Numbered from the stretch's first letter, positions 1-10,197 are shown. The stretch: 64,000 bases of DNA from Alcaligenes pakistanensis (GCF_014652815.1 NZ_BMZN01000001.1:97657-161656); one strand, 5' to 3'. The notes: generated from the sequence alone by a model not told the origin. Made by a program: numbers and translations.

Positions 1-481
1 GCTCATCAAACAAAAACACCTTGGGCTCACGCACAATGGCTCGGCCCATCGCCACTCGCTGACGCTGTCCACCGGAAAGCTGACCAGGGCGACGCTCCAG
101 CAAGGCGCCCAATTCCAGGATGGATGCTGCCGCATTGACCCGCTGCTTGATCTCGTCCTTGGAGAACTTACGGATCTTCAAGCCATATGCCATATTGTCG
201 AACACCGACATATGAGGGTAGAGCGCATAGTTCTGGAACACCATAGCGATATCGCGCTCAGCCGGTTCCAGATCATTCACCATCTTGCCGTCAATATAGA
301 CCTGGCCTTCGGTAACAGACTCCAGGCCCGCTACCATACGCATCAAGGTGGATTTCCCACAACCAGACGGGCCCACAATGACGACGAACTCGCCATCACT
401 CACGTCTACATTAATGCCGTGAATAACGACCGTGCCGTTCGGATAGGTTTTCTTGACGCCTTCAAATCGTAAGCTAGCCAT
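1..481 (-). CDS. ugpC: ABC transporter ATP-binding protein UgpC (partial, cut by window edge)
   Basis: ATPase subunit predicted to power uptake of sn-glycerol 3-phosphate by the adjacent UgpA/UgpE permease at the inner membrane. Only the first 160 residues are present. They include Walker [10 protein letters not shown] (37-45), the Q-loop stretch [10 protein letters not shown], the signature LSGGQRQR and Walker B VFLFDE exactly at the window edge. The C-terminal MalK-type regulatory domain would lie outside. The ATG at 481 is 20 bases after the ugpE stop, so this is the last gene of a ugpB-A-E-C operon. The sequence alone would also fit other MalK/UgpC-family ATPases; the neighbours make the ugp assignment. 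Confidence 0.9.
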   Translation of the reverse strand, partial: MASLRFEGVKKTYPNGTVVIHGINVDVSDGEFVVIVGPSGCGKSTLMRMVAGLESVTEGQVYIDGKMVNDLEPAERDIAMVFQNYALYPHMSVFDNMAYGLKIRKFSKDEIKQRVNAAASILELGALLERRPGQLSGGQRQRVAMGRAIVREPKVFLFDE

Positions 482-501
482 TCAATAAAGCCTGTAGAGA
501 A

Positions 502-1344
502 TTACTTTTCGGAGTCGATGAGGCCCTTGACGAACCACTTTTGCATCAGCATCACCACCAGTGCAGGTGGGATCATGGCTAAAAGGGCTGTCGCCATCAC
601 CACGTTCCATTCAGTCACACTGTCACCACCGGAAATCATGCGCCGGATACCCACCACAATCGGGTACATATCCTCTTGTGTGGTGATGATCAGCGGCCAC
701 AAATACTGGTTCCAGCCGTAAATAAACTGAATCACAAACAGGGCTGCAATGCTGGTTTTAGATAAGGGCAGCAGCACATCTTTGAAAAAACGCATGGGAC
801 CCGCCCCGTCGATTCGGGCGGCCTCGATCAATTCATCGGGCACCGTCAGAAAGAACTGACGAAACAAGAATGTCGCCGTCGCAGAAGCAATTAAGGGCAG
901 GATCAGGCCCCCATAGCTATCCAGCAACTGAAGGTCCGCCACGACCTTGTAGGTGGGCATAATGCGCACTTCCACTGGCAGCATCAGGGTGATGAAAATC
1001 ATCCAGAAAAACAGCATGCGGAAAGGGAAGCGGAAATACACCACAGCAAAGGCCGAGAGCATGGAAATAATGATCTTGCCGACGGCAATTCCCAGCGCCA
1101 TTACCATGCTGACCATCAACATGCGTCCTACCGGCGGAGCATTGGTTGCCTTGCCCTGCAAAGCCGTCACGTAGTTCTCCACCATGTGCGAGCCAGGCAG
1201 CAGCGACATGGGCGCACGGGCTACTTCAGCACTGGTTTGGGTCGAGGCTACAAACGTGATGTACAGGGGCAGTGCAATCACGATCACACCCAGAATCAGG
1301 GTCAGATGAGTGAAAAAATCAAGAATAGGGCGTCGTTCAACCAT
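502..1344 (-). CDS. ugpE: sn-glycerol-3-phosphate ABC transporter permease UgpE
   Basis: Inner-membrane permease of the glycerol-3-phosphate/glycerophosphodiester importer. The 280 residues contain about six hydrophobic segments and the EAA loop (EAARIDGAG, residues 174-182) that contacts the ATPase. Length matches the family. It starts 21 bases after the ugpA stop and ends 20 bases before ugpC, consistent with one transcript. UgpE is the second permease half and pairs with UgpA. Confidence 0.93.
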   Translation of the reverse strand: MVERRPILDFFTHLTLILGVIVIALPLYITFVASTQTSAEVARAPMSLLPGSHMVENYVTALQGKATNAPPVGRMLMVSMVMALGIAVGKIIISMLSAFAVVYFRFPFRMLFFWMIFITLMLPVEVRIMPTYKVVADLQLLDSYGGLILPLIASATATFLFRQFFLTVPDELIEAARIDGAGPMRFFKDVLLPLSKTSIAALFVIQFIYGWNQYLWPLIITTQEDMYPIVVGIRRMISGGDSVTEWNVVMATALLAMIPPALVVMLMQKWFVKGLIDSEK

Positions 1345-1365
1345 GACTATGTTCCTTGCTACGCA

Positions 1366-2250
1366 TCAGCTGTACGTCACTTTGCGATCAATATAGCGGA
1401 ACTGAATCACCGTCAGCGCCACAACCAGCACCATCAACACCACAGACTGAGCCGCCGAAGATCCAATATCCAAGCCACGGAAACCCGTGTTGTAGACCCG
1501 GTAAACCAGAATCGAGGTAGCTTCGCCCGGACCACCTTGACTGACCACATCAATAATGGCAAAGGTGTCAAAGAAGGCATAAATGATATTGACGACCAGC
1601 AGGAAGAAGGTCGTGGGCGCGAGCAAGGGGAACACAATGGCCCAAAAACGGCGCATAGGGCCCGCACCATCCATGGCAGCCGCTTCAATCAAGGAGCGCG
1701 GAATGGCTTGCAGGCCAGCCAGGAAAAACAGGAAGTTGTAGGAAATCTGCTTCCATACCGAGGCGATAACTACCAGCAGCATGGCGTCATTACCATTCAA
1801 GCGCGGGTTCCATTGAAAACCATGTTCCAGCAAAAACACGGCCACAATCCCCACCGAAGGAGAGAATAAGAACAGCCACAACACGCCGGCAACCGCAGTT
1901 GCCACGGCATAAGGCCAAATCAACAAACTGCGATAGAGCAGGGCACCACGCACTACGCGATTGGCCATTACAGCCAGCACCAGCGCAATGACCAATCCCA
2001 ATACCGACACCGCAGCCGAAAACATCGCCGTCGTGGTGAACGAGGCTCTATATTCCGCGCTACTGAACAGTTCGGCAAAATTTTCCAGGCCAACAAACTG
2101 CGAAGATAGGCCAAAGGGATCTTCCAGATGAAAAGCCTGCCAAAGCGCCTGACCGGCGGGCAGAAAAAAGAAGATCAGGGTGATGGCTAGCTGCGGAGCA
2201 AGTAGCAAATAAGGCAGTGTCTTATGACGAAAGACGACACGTTTTTCCAT
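1366..2250 (-). CDS. ugpA: sn-glycerol-3-phosphate ABC transporter permease UgpA
   Basis: First permease subunit of the Ugp importer. The 294 residues have a hydrophobic N-terminal helix (about 12-34), further membrane segments, and an EAA loop (EAAAMDGAG, residues 189-197). Tight spacing to ugpE downstream indicates co-transcription. The upstream gap to ugpB is about 180 bases and holds a large inverted-repeat structure, which probably sets permease levels below those of the binding protein. Confidence 0.93.
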   Translation of the reverse strand: MEKRVVFRHKTLPYLLLAPQLAITLIFFFLPAGQALWQAFHLEDPFGLSSQFVGLENFAELFSSAEYRASFTTTAMFSAAVSVLGLVIALVLAVMANRVVRGALLYRSLLIWPYAVATAVAGVLWLFLFSPSVGIVAVFLLEHGFQWNPRLNGNDAMLLVVIASVWKQISYNFLFFLAGLQAIPRSLIEAAAMDGAGPMRRFWAIVFPLLAPTTFFLLVVNIIYAFFDTFAIIDVVSQGGPGEATSILVYRVYNTGFRGLDIGSSAAQSVVLMVLVVALTVIQFRYIDRKVTYS

Positions 2251-2313
2251 AGGTTTGCGCGCGGTGGGAAAGGAGCGCCACCATCAGGGTGGACAGACTG
2301 AAAGGAAACGAAA

Positions 2314-2395
2314 AGCGTATGAGCCGCTTGGATTAGCGGGTGTCAACATGCTGGCAGTAACACCAAGACACCCTCAGAAGCTGCACTCATACGCT
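2314..2395 (-). promoter_or_regulatory. Intercistronic multi-branched RNA structure between ugpB and ugpA
   Basis: A perfect 10-base inverted repeat, AGCGTATGAG at 2314-2323 and CTCATACGCT at 2386-2395, encloses two smaller stems: GGGTGTC/GACACCC (2338-2344 with 2367-2373) and CCGC/GCGG (2324-2327 with 2336-2339, sharing bases with the previous stem). On the minus strand the outer stem is followed by TTTTC. It lies after the ugpB stop and before ugpA. Structures placed like this often protect the binding-protein mRNA or partly terminate transcription. That role is inferred here. Confidence 0.6.
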
Positions 2396-2429
2396 CGATT
2401 GTAAACCACCCGCCCAAGGCGGGACGGGC

Positions 2430-3737
2430 TTACTTCACGCTCTTCTCAAAGCGTTCCAGCAGTTCATTACCACGGTTTTGCATGGCTTTCAAACCTTCTT
2501 CAGGTGTGACTTTACCTGCGAAAACCTGTTCCATCACACCGTCTTCGATGTCACGAATCTGGGGCAAGGAACCCAGGCGGATACCACGCGAGTTCTCGGT
2601 GGTGCTGGCATCCAGCTGTTTCACCGCCACATCCGCACCGACGTTCTTGGTGTAGAAGTCGGATTCTTTGGTCTTTTCAAAGCCCGCTTTGGTCACTGGC
2701 ACGTAACCCGTGTCTTGGTGCCAGGCAGCAGCTTGCTCAGGGCTGGAAATAAAGTGGAAGAATTCGGTCACGCCTTTGTAGACCTCATCCGACTTCTTGG
2801 CGAAGACCCACAGGGACGCGCCGCCAATAATGGAGTTCTGAGGCGCACCTTGCACGTCACTGTAGTAAGGCAGGCTGCTGGTGCCGAACTCAAATTCGCC
2901 TGTTTTGATGATATTGGCGCGGTTACCGCTGGAGCCGGTGAACATGCCGCACTTGCCACTGGTAAACAGGGCATTGGCGGTATCGCCACGACCACCGTAC
3001 GAGAAGGTACCGTCCTTGGACATATCAGTCAGGAAGGTCAGGTGCTTCAGGAATAGAGGATTATCCAGTTGCAGGCGGGCGCTGGGGCCGCCAAAACCGT
3101 TATTCTCACTGGCAAAGGGGATATTGTGCCAAGCGGCGAAGTTTTCCAGCAGAATCCAGGATGGCCAGGAAGAGGTGTAACCACACTCTTGGCCAGACTC
3201 ACGCAGTTTCTTGGCAGCTTCATGCAGTTCCTGCCAGGTTTTCGGTGGCTTCTCGGCGTCCAGCCCCGCCTTTTTGAAGGCGTCTTTATTGTAATAAAGC
3301 ACAGGGGTAGAGCTGTTGAACGGCATGGAAATCAGCTTGCCTTCGTTGGACGAGTAGTAGCCTGCCACAGCCCCCAGGAACTCTTCCGGTTTGATGGCTT
3401 TGCCGGCTTTTTCAGACATTTCCTGTACCGGCTGAATGGCCCCTTTAGCCGCCATCATGGTAGCGGTGCCGACTTCAAAGACCTGGAGAATATCCGGGGC
3501 ATTGCCGGCACGGAAAGCGGCCACACCGGCGTTCATGGATTCGCCGTAATTGCCTTTGTACGAAGCTTTAACCTGGTAGTCCGACTGAGATGCGTTAAAG
3601 TCTTTTACTAATGCATTAACTCGCTCGCCCAAAGCTCCTTCCATCGAGTGCCAGAACTGAATTTCCGTTGCTGCGTGTGCAGTGCCTATGGAGGCAATCA
3701 GACCGGCCAGAGACAGGGCAAATAGTTTTGTTCGCAT
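2430..3737 (-). CDS. ugpB: sn-glycerol-3-phosphate-binding periplasmic protein UgpB
   Basis: Periplasmic substrate-binding protein of the Ugp importer, 435 residues. A signal peptide ends near residue 22 (GTAHA, then ATEIQFWHS). The mature start ATEIQFWHSMEGALG and the segment EVGTATMMAAKGAIQPV are typical of UgpB. It is the first gene of ugpB-A-E-C. A Pho box about 60 bases upstream predicts induction on phosphate limitation. A structured intergenic region follows it. Confidence 0.95.
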   Translation of the reverse strand: MRTKLFALSLAGLIASIGTAHAATEIQFWHSMEGALGERVNALVKDFNASQSDYQVKASYKGNYGESMNAGVAAFRAGNAPDILQVFEVGTATMMAAKGAIQPVQEMSEKAGKAIKPEEFLGAVAGYYSSNEGKLISMPFNSSTPVLYYNKDAFKKAGLDAEKPPKTWQELHEAAKKLRESGQECGYTSSWPSWILLENFAAWHNIPFASENNGFGGPSARLQLDNPLFLKHLTFLTDMSKDGTFSYGGRGDTANALFTSGKCGMFTGSSGNRANIIKTGEFEFGTSSLPYYSDVQGAPQNSIIGGASLWVFAKKSDEVYKGVTEFFHFISSPEQAAAWHQDTGYVPVTKAGFEKTKESDFYTKNVGADVAVKQLDASTTENSRGIRLGSLPQIRDIEDGVMEQVFAGKVTPEEGLKAMQNRGNELLERFEKSVK

Positions 3738-3797
3738 CGGGGCTTTCTCCTGATAAAAGATGCCGCTAAGGTGTAGCAGGTTTTAAAACTCAAGCTT

Positions 3798-3815
3798 ATG
3801 ACTTGTTTATGACGC
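3798..3815 (-). promoter_or_regulatory. Pho box upstream of ugpB, with candidate -10
   Basis: On the minus strand two 7-base direct repeats, GCGTCAT and AAGTCAT, are separated by 4 bases. This is the layout of a PhoB box (consensus repeat CTGTCAT). A candidate -10 (TTTAAA, 3782-3787) begins about 10 bases after the box, where PhoB-activated promoters place it. ugp operons are classical Pho regulon members. Confidence 0.75.
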
Positions 3816-3903
3816 TCTTATGAATGTATCCATTCCAACAGCCTATAAGCAATGACTAATTACCCTCAAACGCAATTCGCGACGTGTCAGAGGACAGATT
3901 TTA

Positions 3904-4755
3904 ATGGGAATGATGATGAATCCACACGATACCTCTTTTAAGCTGGCGTTTATTGGCGCAGGCAATATGGCCAGCGCCTTGGCGGCTGGTTTAATTGGCA
4001 AGCGCTGCGGCGGCTCGGATGTTTTGGCCATTGATATCTACCCGCCCGCCCTTGAGTCGTGGGCCCAGCAAGGGGTGCAGATTGCCAATGAACCGAGTCC
4101 GGCCCTGGCCAAGCAACGCATCTGGGTATTTGCCGTCAAGCCCCAGGTCATGAAAGAAACCGTGCTGGCCTGCAAACCCTATTTGCAAGCGGACACCCTG
4201 GTGATCAGCGTTGCCGCGGGTATTCCCGCCACCGCCTTGGCCGAATGGCTGGGCGAGCCCGGCGAGCCATATAAACGCGTTATCCGCTGCATGCCCAATA
4301 CTCCCGCCTTTATCGGCTGCGGCATCACCGGCCTGATGGCCTTGGAGCAAGTGGATGAAAGCGATAAAACCATTGCACAGCAATTGTTGAAATCCGTAGG
4401 TGAAGTTGTCTGGGTTGAGGACGACGCCGCCATTGACGCCGTCACAGCCGTTTCCGGTAGCGGTCCAGCCTACGTGTTTCTGTTCATCGAAGCCTTGATC
4501 AAAGCCGGTATCGAGCAAGGTTTGTCGCCTGAACAGGCACGACAGCTGTCCTTGGCTACTTTGCATGGTGCCACCCAGCTGGCCACGCTGTCGCCCGAAG
4601 AGCCCTCGGTTTTGCGCGAGCGCGTTACCTCCAAAGGCGGCACAACCGCCGCCGCTTTGAACGTCCTGAATGAGGGTGGATTTGCCTCGCTGGTTCAACA
4701 AGCGGTCGAAGCTGCCAAAGTACGCGCCGGCGAATTGGCGAAGGAATTTTCCTAA
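3904..4755 (+). CDS. proC: Pyrroline-5-carboxylate reductase
   Basis: Catalyses the last step of proline synthesis, NAD(P)H-dependent reduction of pyrroline-5-carboxylate, in the cytosol. The 283 residues show an N-terminal Rossmann motif FIGAGNMASALAAGL (about 14-28) and the C-terminal dimerisation domain with VTAVSGSGPAYVF and the family segment RERVTSKGGTTAAAL. The ATG at 3904 follows GAGGA by about 10 bases; ATGs at 3910, 3913 and 3916 are alternatives. It is a single-gene unit followed by a strong terminator. Confidence 0.95.
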   Translation: MGMMMNPHDTSFKLAFIGAGNMASALAAGLIGKRCGGSDVLAIDIYPPALESWAQQGVQIANEPSPALAKQRIWVFAVKPQVMKETVLACKPYLQADTLVISVAAGIPATALAEWLGEPGEPYKRVIRCMPNTPAFIGCGITGLMALEQVDESDKTIAQQLLKSVGEVVWVEDDAAIDAVTAVSGSGPAYVFLFIEALIKAGIEQGLSPEQARQLSLATLHGATQLATLSPEEPSVLRERVTSKGGTTAAALNVLNEGGFASLVQQAVEAAKVRAGELAKEFS

Positions 4756-5088
4756 TGTGAGAATTCATTGCGCTATTAAGAGACACGGCTGGAATTGATT
4801 TAGCTCAATAAAATAGGGCTCCAAAGAGGGACACCACGGTGTCTCTCTTTTTTTTTAAAAATGCGCGCGTCGGCGTAGCGGCTGGCTTTAAAAGAAAACC
4901 AAACCGATAGGCAGGCTAATCATTTAAAAAAGTATTCACGGCGCGCTAGGGCTTATACGAAGTGACAAGTTTTAGGCGGCTCCGCCAAAATGGGTTCCCC
5001 TGATGCAAAACAATGCATGTACAGGCCTAAGAATAAGCACTTTCTAAAAAGCAATGCCGGTAGACCCCGGCCTCGGGAGACAGCTGCT
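4756..5088. other. proC-livK intergenic region
   Basis: No gene seen. It contains the proC terminator (4825-4856), a short GGCGG/CCGCC hairpin near 4976-4987, and the livK ribosome-binding site GGGAGA at 5075-5080. No convincing promoter was identified, although one for the liv operon must lie here. Confidence 0.6.
4825..4856 (+). terminator. Rho-independent terminator after proC
   Basis: AGAGGGACACC pairs with GGTGTCTCTCT (one G-T pair) around a tiny loop and runs into nine or more Ts. It is the best intrinsic terminator in this part of the window. Confidence 0.88.
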
Positions 5089-6210
5089 ATGACCTTTACT
5101 CGACGCTTTACCCCCGCTCTGACCGCCTTGGCCACCGTTTTGGCCATGGGCACTGCCTATGCGGCAGACACCATCAAAATTGGTATCCCTCAACCCATGA
5201 CTGGCCCGTCCACCCAATACGGTGACCAGATCCAGGCCGGTGCTCTTACCGCTATTGATGCGATTAACGCAGCAGGGGGTGTTAAAGGCAAACAGCTGGA
5301 AGCCGTGTTGATTGACGATGCCTGCGAACCCAAACAGGCTGTTCCTGCCGCCAACCGCGTCGTGAACTCCGGCGCCAAATTCGCCGTGGCGCACGCTTGC
5401 TCAGGCACCACCGTGCCTGCCGTCAATATTTACGAACAAGAGGGGATTGTGGCGATCACTCCCGGTGCCACCTCGCCGCTGGTGACCGACACCATCAAGC
5501 CGCACTACTTTTTCCGCACCATTGGTCGTGATGACCAGCAAGGCCCCTTTGCCGCGGATTACATTGCGGATGTCTTGAAACCAAAAAGCATCGCCATCTT
5601 GCACGACAAGCAAACGTACGGCTCGGGCGTAGCGACCCAGGTGCGCGATGCCCTGAAGAAAAAGGACATGAACATTGTCATGTACGAGGGTATTAACGTT
5701 GGCGACAGCGACTACTCGGCTGTGATCACCAAGCTCAAGGGCGTGAACCCCGATCTGATTTACTTTGGGGGCTACCATGCCGAGCTGGGCCTGCTGCTGC
5801 GCCAGGCGCGTGAGCAAGGCATGAAAAACACCTTCATGGGCCCGGAAGGGGTCGCCAATCGGGATCTGGTGGCTATTGCAGGCCCGGCAGTAGAAGGTTT
5901 GCTGGTGACCTTGCCAACCGACTTCACCAAGATGCCGGCCAACAAAGAAGTGATGGAAAACTTCACCAAATATAAGCGCAACCCCAACGGGGCCTTCACA
6001 TTCCCCGCTTATGCAGCCGTGCAAATTATTGCTGATACGATCAACGCCGTAGGCGAGGATTCGGCCAAGGGAGCAGACTACATGCACGCTAATGCGTTCA
6101 ATACGGCCATTGGCAAGGTAGAATACGACGCCAAGGGTGATTTGAAGCATTTCGAATTTGCCGTTTTCAAGTGGGATAAAGAAGGTAACTTTGATCTTAT
6201 TGAGAAATAA
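5089..6210 (+). CDS. livK: Branched-chain amino acid ABC transporter substrate-binding protein
   Basis: Periplasmic binding protein for leucine/isoleucine/valine-type substrates, 373 residues. The chosen ATG at 5089 has GGGAGA 8 bases upstream and gives a clean signal peptide (RR near the start, cleavage after GTAYA). An upstream in-frame start at 4990 would add 33 unlikely residues. The mature part begins ADTIKIGIPQPMTGPSTQYG, as in LivJ/LivK. It is the first gene of livKHMGF, and a hairpin separates it from livH. Confidence 0.93.
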   Translation: MTFTRRFTPALTALATVLAMGTAYAADTIKIGIPQPMTGPSTQYGDQIQAGALTAIDAINAAGGVKGKQLEAVLIDDACEPKQAVPAANRVVNSGAKFAVAHACSGTTVPAVNIYEQEGIVAITPGATSPLVTDTIKPHYFFRTIGRDDQQGPFAADYIADVLKPKSIAILHDKQTYGSGVATQVRDALKKKDMNIVMYEGINVGDSDYSAVITKLKGVNPDLIYFGGYHAELGLLLRQAREQGMKNTFMGPEGVANRDLVAIAGPAVEGLLVTLPTDFTKMPANKEVMENFTKYKRNPNGAFTFPAYAAVQIIADTINAVGEDSAKGADYMHANAFNTAIGKVEYDAKGDLKHFEFAVFKWDKEGNFDLIEK

Positions 6211-6222
6211 GACTGGTTTACG

Positions 6223-6252
6223 TGCCCCCGCTCTCTAAGAAGAACGGGGGCA
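6223..6252 (+). terminator. Hairpin between livK and livH (attenuator-like)
   Basis: TGCCCCCG at 6223-6230 pairs perfectly with CGGGGGCA at 6245-6252, followed by TTGCTTTTGG. It lies just after the livK stop in a same-strand operon. It could stabilise livK mRNA or partly terminate, favouring the binding protein over the membrane components. Confidence 0.6.
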
Positions 6253-6314
6253 TTGCTTTTGGATGCCCACAAAGCCTCAAAACAAAACGACGGACTCAAC
6301 GGAAAAAAACAAGC

Positions 6315-7244
6315 ATGTCTGATTTACTCCCTCAGATCTTGCAGCAGCTGTTCAATGGATTATCCTTGGGCGCTATTTATGCACTGATCGCCATCGGCTA
6401 CACAATGGTCTATGGCATTATCGGAATGATTAACTTTGCCCATGGCGAGATCTATATGATCGGTGCCTATGTTGGGCTGGTGACCCTGACTGCCATCGGC
6501 GTAGGCTCGGGTCTGCCCATCTGGCTCATCATTCTTATCATGTTGCTGGTTGCCATCCTGGTAACCGCCGTCTACGGCTATGCGATTGAAAAAGTCGCCT
6601 ATGCGCCGTTGCGTGGCAGTCCACGGCTAGTTCCGCTGATTTCAGCCATTGGTATGTCCATTTTCTTGCAGAACTGGGTGGCGCTGGGCCAGGGTGCACG
6701 CGATATGGCCGTGCCTACGCTCCTGACCGGCTCGTTCCAGTTCACGCTGGGGACCGGTGGTTTCACCATCACTGCGCCTTACTCGCGCGTCATGATTATT
6801 GTCGTGACCGTAGCGCTGATGATCATGCTCAGCGTTTATATCAAATACTCCCGCTTGGGTCGGGCCTCACGTGCATGTTCACAGGACCTGCGCATGGCCA
6901 ACCTGCTGGGCATCGATACCAATAAAATTATCTCCTTCACCTTTGTCATCGGCGCCATGCTGGCGGCGGTGGGCGGCGTGCTAATTGCCACGGCCATTGG
7001 CAAACTGAACCCATTCATCGGCTTTATTGCCGGTATCAAGGCCTTCACGGCCGCAGTGCTAGGCGGTATCGGCAGCATCCCCGGCGCCATGCTGGGCGGG
7101 GTCTTGCTGGGTCTGGCAGAAACCTTCGCCGCTGCATTTATTTCGTCGCAATACAAGGACATCGTCGCCTTTTTGCTGTTGGTCTTTATCCTGCTGTTCC
7201 GCCCAACGGGCCTGCTGGGTAAACCCGAGGTGGAGAAAGTCTAA
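6315..7244 (+). CDS. livH: Branched-chain amino acid ABC transporter permease LivH
   Basis: Inner-membrane permease of the Liv importer, 309 residues from the ATG at 6315. The text [34 protein letters not shown] is characteristic of LivH (only a fragment need be matched: [17 protein letters not shown]). Multiple membrane spans run to the C-terminal FRPTGLLG. The stop overlaps the livM start by one base (TAATG), indicating translational coupling. Confidence 0.94.
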   Translation: MSDLLPQILQQLFNGLSLGAIYALIAIGYTMVYGIIGMINFAHGEIYMIGAYVGLVTLTAIGVGSGLPIWLIILIMLLVAILVTAVYGYAIEKVAYAPLRGSPRLVPLISAIGMSIFLQNWVALGQGARDMAVPTLLTGSFQFTLGTGGFTITAPYSRVMIIVVTVALMIMLSVYIKYSRLGRASRACSQDLRMANLLGIDTNKIISFTFVIGAMLAAVGGVLIATAIGKLNPFIGFIAGIKAFTAAVLGGIGSIPGAMLGGVLLGLAETFAAAFISSQYKDIVAFLLLVFILLFRPTGLLGKPEVEKV

Positions 7245-8467
7245 TGATGAACCGCTTTAGCAATGCATTTGTCGCCGCTGTCTTGGCAGGCATTATTGTG
7301 GCTCCCGTCTTTGGCTTGCAAATTGTGCGCGCCGGGATGAGTACCCACTTGGAAAGCGACTGGAAAATCATTCTGATCGGCATGGCCCTGGTCTTTGTCG
7401 TTCAGCTGATTCGCCCTAACGTGAATCGCAAGAAAGTGCGAGAAAGCCGCTGGACCCTGCCCAAGCTCAGCATGCATCACAAAAAGATCCTGCTGTATGT
7501 CGTGATCGCTTGTGCCGTTGTCTGGCCCTTTTTCAGTGGCCGCGCCCAGGTGGATATCGCCACCCTGGTGCTGATCTACATCATGCTGGGTCTGGGTCTG
7601 AACATTGTGGTGGGTTTTGCAGGCCTGCTGGACTTGGGCTTTGTGGGCTTTTACGCCGTGGGTGCCTACACCTACGCCTTGCTCTACCATTACGCCGGCT
7701 GGGGCTTCTGGGAAGCACTACCGCTGGCCGGTGGGATGGCGGCCTTGTTCGGCTTCTTGCTCGGCTTTCCGGTGCTGCGTTTACGTGGCGACTACCTGGC
7801 TATCGTCACCCTGGGTTTCGGTGAGATCATTCGCCTCTTGCTCATCAATATGTATGAGCTGACCGGCGGCCCAGACGGCATCTCCGGCATCCCCAAACCG
7901 ACCGTATTCGGTTTCCCCATGGCACGCCGTGCGGCAGAAGGGGAGACCACGTTCCATGACTTGATGGGCTGGACCTTCAGTAATCAGGATGTGGTGGTGT
8001 ATCTGTACCTGATGGCCTTGGCCCTGGCCCTGATCACCTTGCTGGTCTCCAGCCGTGTGGTGCGCATGCCTATTGGCCGCGCCTGGGAAGCCCTGCGTGA
8101 AGACGAAATTGCTTGCCGTTCGCTGGGTCTGAATCCTACCTCGATCAAACTGTCCGCCTTTACCATGGGCGCCATGTTTGCTGGTTTTGGTGGTGCGTTC
8201 TTTGCCGCCCGTCAGGGTCTGGTTAATCCAGAGTCCTTCACCTTTATTGAATCCGCCCTGATCCTGGCTATCGTCGTGCTGGGTGGCATGGGTTCACAAA
8301 TCGGCGTCATTCTGGCGGCCATTGTGCTGACCGTGGTGCCTGAGCTGGCCCGAGAGTTTGCGGAGTATCGGATGTTGATTTTTGGTCTGGTCATGGTGGC
8401 CATGATGGTTTGGCGTCCACAGGGCTTGCTGCCTGTGCAGCGTCCTCATGTGGAGTTGCGTACATGA
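7244..8467 (+). CDS. livM: Branched-chain amino acid ABC transporter permease LivM
   Basis: Second permease of the Liv importer, 407 residues. The N-terminal extension of about 110 residues with extra hydrophobic segments is usual for proteobacterial LivM. The core has [18 protein letters not shown] and the C-terminal RPQGLLP. The start overlaps livH by one base (ATG at 7244 or 7247) and the stop overlaps livG in ATGA, so the genes are translationally coupled. Confidence 0.94.
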   Translation: MMNRFSNAFVAAVLAGIIVAPVFGLQIVRAGMSTHLESDWKIILIGMALVFVVQLIRPNVNRKKVRESRWTLPKLSMHHKKILLYVVIACAVVWPFFSGRAQVDIATLVLIYIMLGLGLNIVVGFAGLLDLGFVGFYAVGAYTYALLYHYAGWGFWEALPLAGGMAALFGFLLGFPVLRLRGDYLAIVTLGFGEIIRLLLINMYELTGGPDGISGIPKPTVFGFPMARRAAEGETTFHDLMGWTFSNQDVVVYLYLMALALALITLLVSSRVVRMPIGRAWEALREDEIACRSLGLNPTSIKLSAFTMGAMFAGFGGAFFAARQGLVNPESFTFIESALILAIVVLGGMGSQIGVILAAIVLTVVPELAREFAEYRMLIFGLVMVAMMVWRPQGLLPVQRPHVELRT

Positions 8468-9228
8468 GCCCATTACTACGAGTCTCAGACCTGTCGATGC
8501 GTTTTGGTGGTTTGCTGGCGGTGGATTCCGTCAGCTTCGAGGTGGCTAAAGACGAAGTTTTCGCCATCATCGGCCCCAACGGCGCTGGTAAAACCACCGT
8601 ATTTAACTGCGTAGGCGGCTTTTACAAGCCCACATCCGGCTCCGTCACCCTGGAAGACCAACCTATCCACGGCCTGTCCAGCCACAAAGTGGCTCAGAAA
8701 GGCCTGGTACGTACCTTTCAGAACGTGCGCCTGTTCAAAAAGCTGACCGTGTTGGAGAACCTGCTGGTTGCTCAGCATAGCCAGCTCAAAGCCAGTTTTC
8801 TCTCTGGCTTGCTGAACTTGGCTAGCTACAAACGTTCGGAGCAAGAAGCCAAGGCACGTGCTGCGAAATGGCTGGACTTCATGGACTTAAGCGATCTGGC
8901 CAACCGTGAAGCAGGCAATCTGGCCTATGGCCACCAGCGTCGCCTGGAAATCGCCCGCTGCATGATTACTCAGCCGCGCTTGTTGATGCTGGACGAGCCG
9001 GCAGCCGGTTTGAACCCCCAAGAAAAGCGTGATCTGCAAGCCCTGATCGACCAACTGCGTCGAGAGTTTGATGTTGCCGTTTTACTGATCGAGCACGATA
9101 TGAGCCTGGTTATGGGCGTGTCGGATCGGATTCTGGTAATGGAATATGGCAAACCCATCGCCACCGGCCTACCGGACGAAGTGCGCAATGATCCGCGCGT
9201 CATCAAAGCCTATCTGGGGGAAGAATAA
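8464..9228 (+). CDS. livG: Branched-chain amino acid ABC transporter ATP-binding protein LivG
   Basis: One of the two ATPases of the Liv importer, 254 residues. Walker A is GPNGAGKTT, the signature region is [13 protein letters not shown] and Walker B is [13 protein letters not shown]. The degenerate YGHQRR signature is normal for LivG. The ATG at 8464 overlaps the livM stop by four bases, and the livF start follows its stop with no gap. Confidence 0.94.
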   Translation: MSPLLRVSDLSMRFGGLLAVDSVSFEVAKDEVFAIIGPNGAGKTTVFNCVGGFYKPTSGSVTLEDQPIHGLSSHKVAQKGLVRTFQNVRLFKKLTVLENLLVAQHSQLKASFLSGLLNLASYKRSEQEAKARAAKWLDFMDLSDLANREAGNLAYGHQRRLEIARCMITQPRLLMLDEPAAGLNPQEKRDLQALIDQLRREFDVAVLLIEHDMSLVMGVSDRILVMEYGKPIATGLPDEVRNDPRVIKAYLGEE

Positions 9229-9930
9229 GTGCTGAAGCTGGACTCTGTCTCTACCCATTACGGCGCCATCCAGGCGCTTGACCAGGTCAGCGTGGATGTC
9301 AATCAGGGCGAAATCGTCACCCTGATTGGTGCCAACGGCGCTGGCAAAACCACTTTGCTCATGACCGTGTGCGGCTCACCCCGAGCGACCGCGGGCAGCA
9401 TCAGCTTCATGGGCGAGGACATCACCAAAGCCGACACGCACCGCATCATGCGAAAAGGCATCGCCATCTCTCCCGAAGGCCGTCGCGTCTTTCCCGACCT
9501 GACCGTGTCGGAAAACCTGAAGATGGGCGGTTTCTTTCTAAGCCGTAGCGAGATCGAAGAAGGGGAGGAGCACGTCTATAAACTGTTCCCCCGCCTAAAA
9601 GAGCGCGCTTCGCAACGTGCCGGAACTATGTCCGGTGGCGAGCAGCAAATGCTGGCCATCGGCCGTGCGCTGATGAGCAAACCGTCCTTGCTGCTGCTGG
9701 ACGAGCCTACGCTGGGCTTAGCCCCGCTGATCATTGCGCAGATTTTCGACATCATCCGCATGATTCGGGAAGAGGGCGTGACGGTGTTTTTAGTTGAGCA
9801 GAACGCCAATAAAGCCCTGCAAGTTGCAGACCGTGGCTATGTGCTGGAAACCGGGAAAGTGGTGATGCAGGATACCGGGGCTAATCTATTGGCGAACCCG
9901 GATATTCGGAAGGCGTATTTGGGAGCTTAA
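9229..9930 (+). CDS. livF: Branched-chain amino acid ABC transporter ATP-binding protein LivF
   Basis: Second ATPase of the Liv importer, 233 residues. Walker A is GANGAGKTT, the signature MSGGEQQMLAIGRAL and Walker B LLLLDEPTLGLAP. It starts with GTG immediately after the livG TAA, an arrangement that suggests re-initiation by the same ribosomes. It is the last gene of livKHMGF, followed by a terminator. Confidence 0.94.
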   Translation: MLKLDSVSTHYGAIQALDQVSVDVNQGEIVTLIGANGAGKTTLLMTVCGSPRATAGSISFMGEDITKADTHRIMRKGIAISPEGRRVFPDLTVSENLKMGGFFLSRSEIEEGEEHVYKLFPRLKERASQRAGTMSGGEQQMLAIGRALMSKPSLLLLDEPTLGLAPLIIAQIFDIIRMIREEGVTVFLVEQNANKALQVADRGYVLETGKVVMQDTGANLLANPDIRKAYLGA

Positions 9931-10009
9931 AGAGGCAAGCCCATGTCGTGGGCAAGCCATACCGCAGTACTGATATAAAGCACCGCTTTAATTCAAATGC
10001 CTCAAAAAA

Positions 10010-10050
10010 AACCTGAATCTAGCGCAAGCTGGGATTCAGGTTTTTTATTT
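10010..10050 (+). terminator. Terminator of the liv operon
   Basis: AACCTGAATC (10010-10019) pairs perfectly with GATTCAGGTT (10033-10042) and is followed by a T-rich tract. The A-run on the left side makes it potentially bidirectional. The rest of 9931-10197 holds nothing recognisable. Confidence 0.88.
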
Positions 10051-10197
10051 GTGCTGCGAATCAGAACAAGAACTGCAGCACAAGCGCTAACAACTAAGGT
10101 CTATTGTAATTTGCCGATATTCTTGCCCTAAAATTTAAGGGAAATGAATAACTGCAGTATCCCCTGAAAGCCTCTATCGTTAGCTGCTTAATCTAAC

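Noticed and set aside
4795..4808. An FNR-like sequence TTGATTTAGCTCAA
   Set aside because: One mismatch in a key position, and it sits before a terminator, away from any promoter.
5401..6150. A 249-codon open frame opposite livK
   Set aside because: Shadow of the livK frame with no start signal or known domain.
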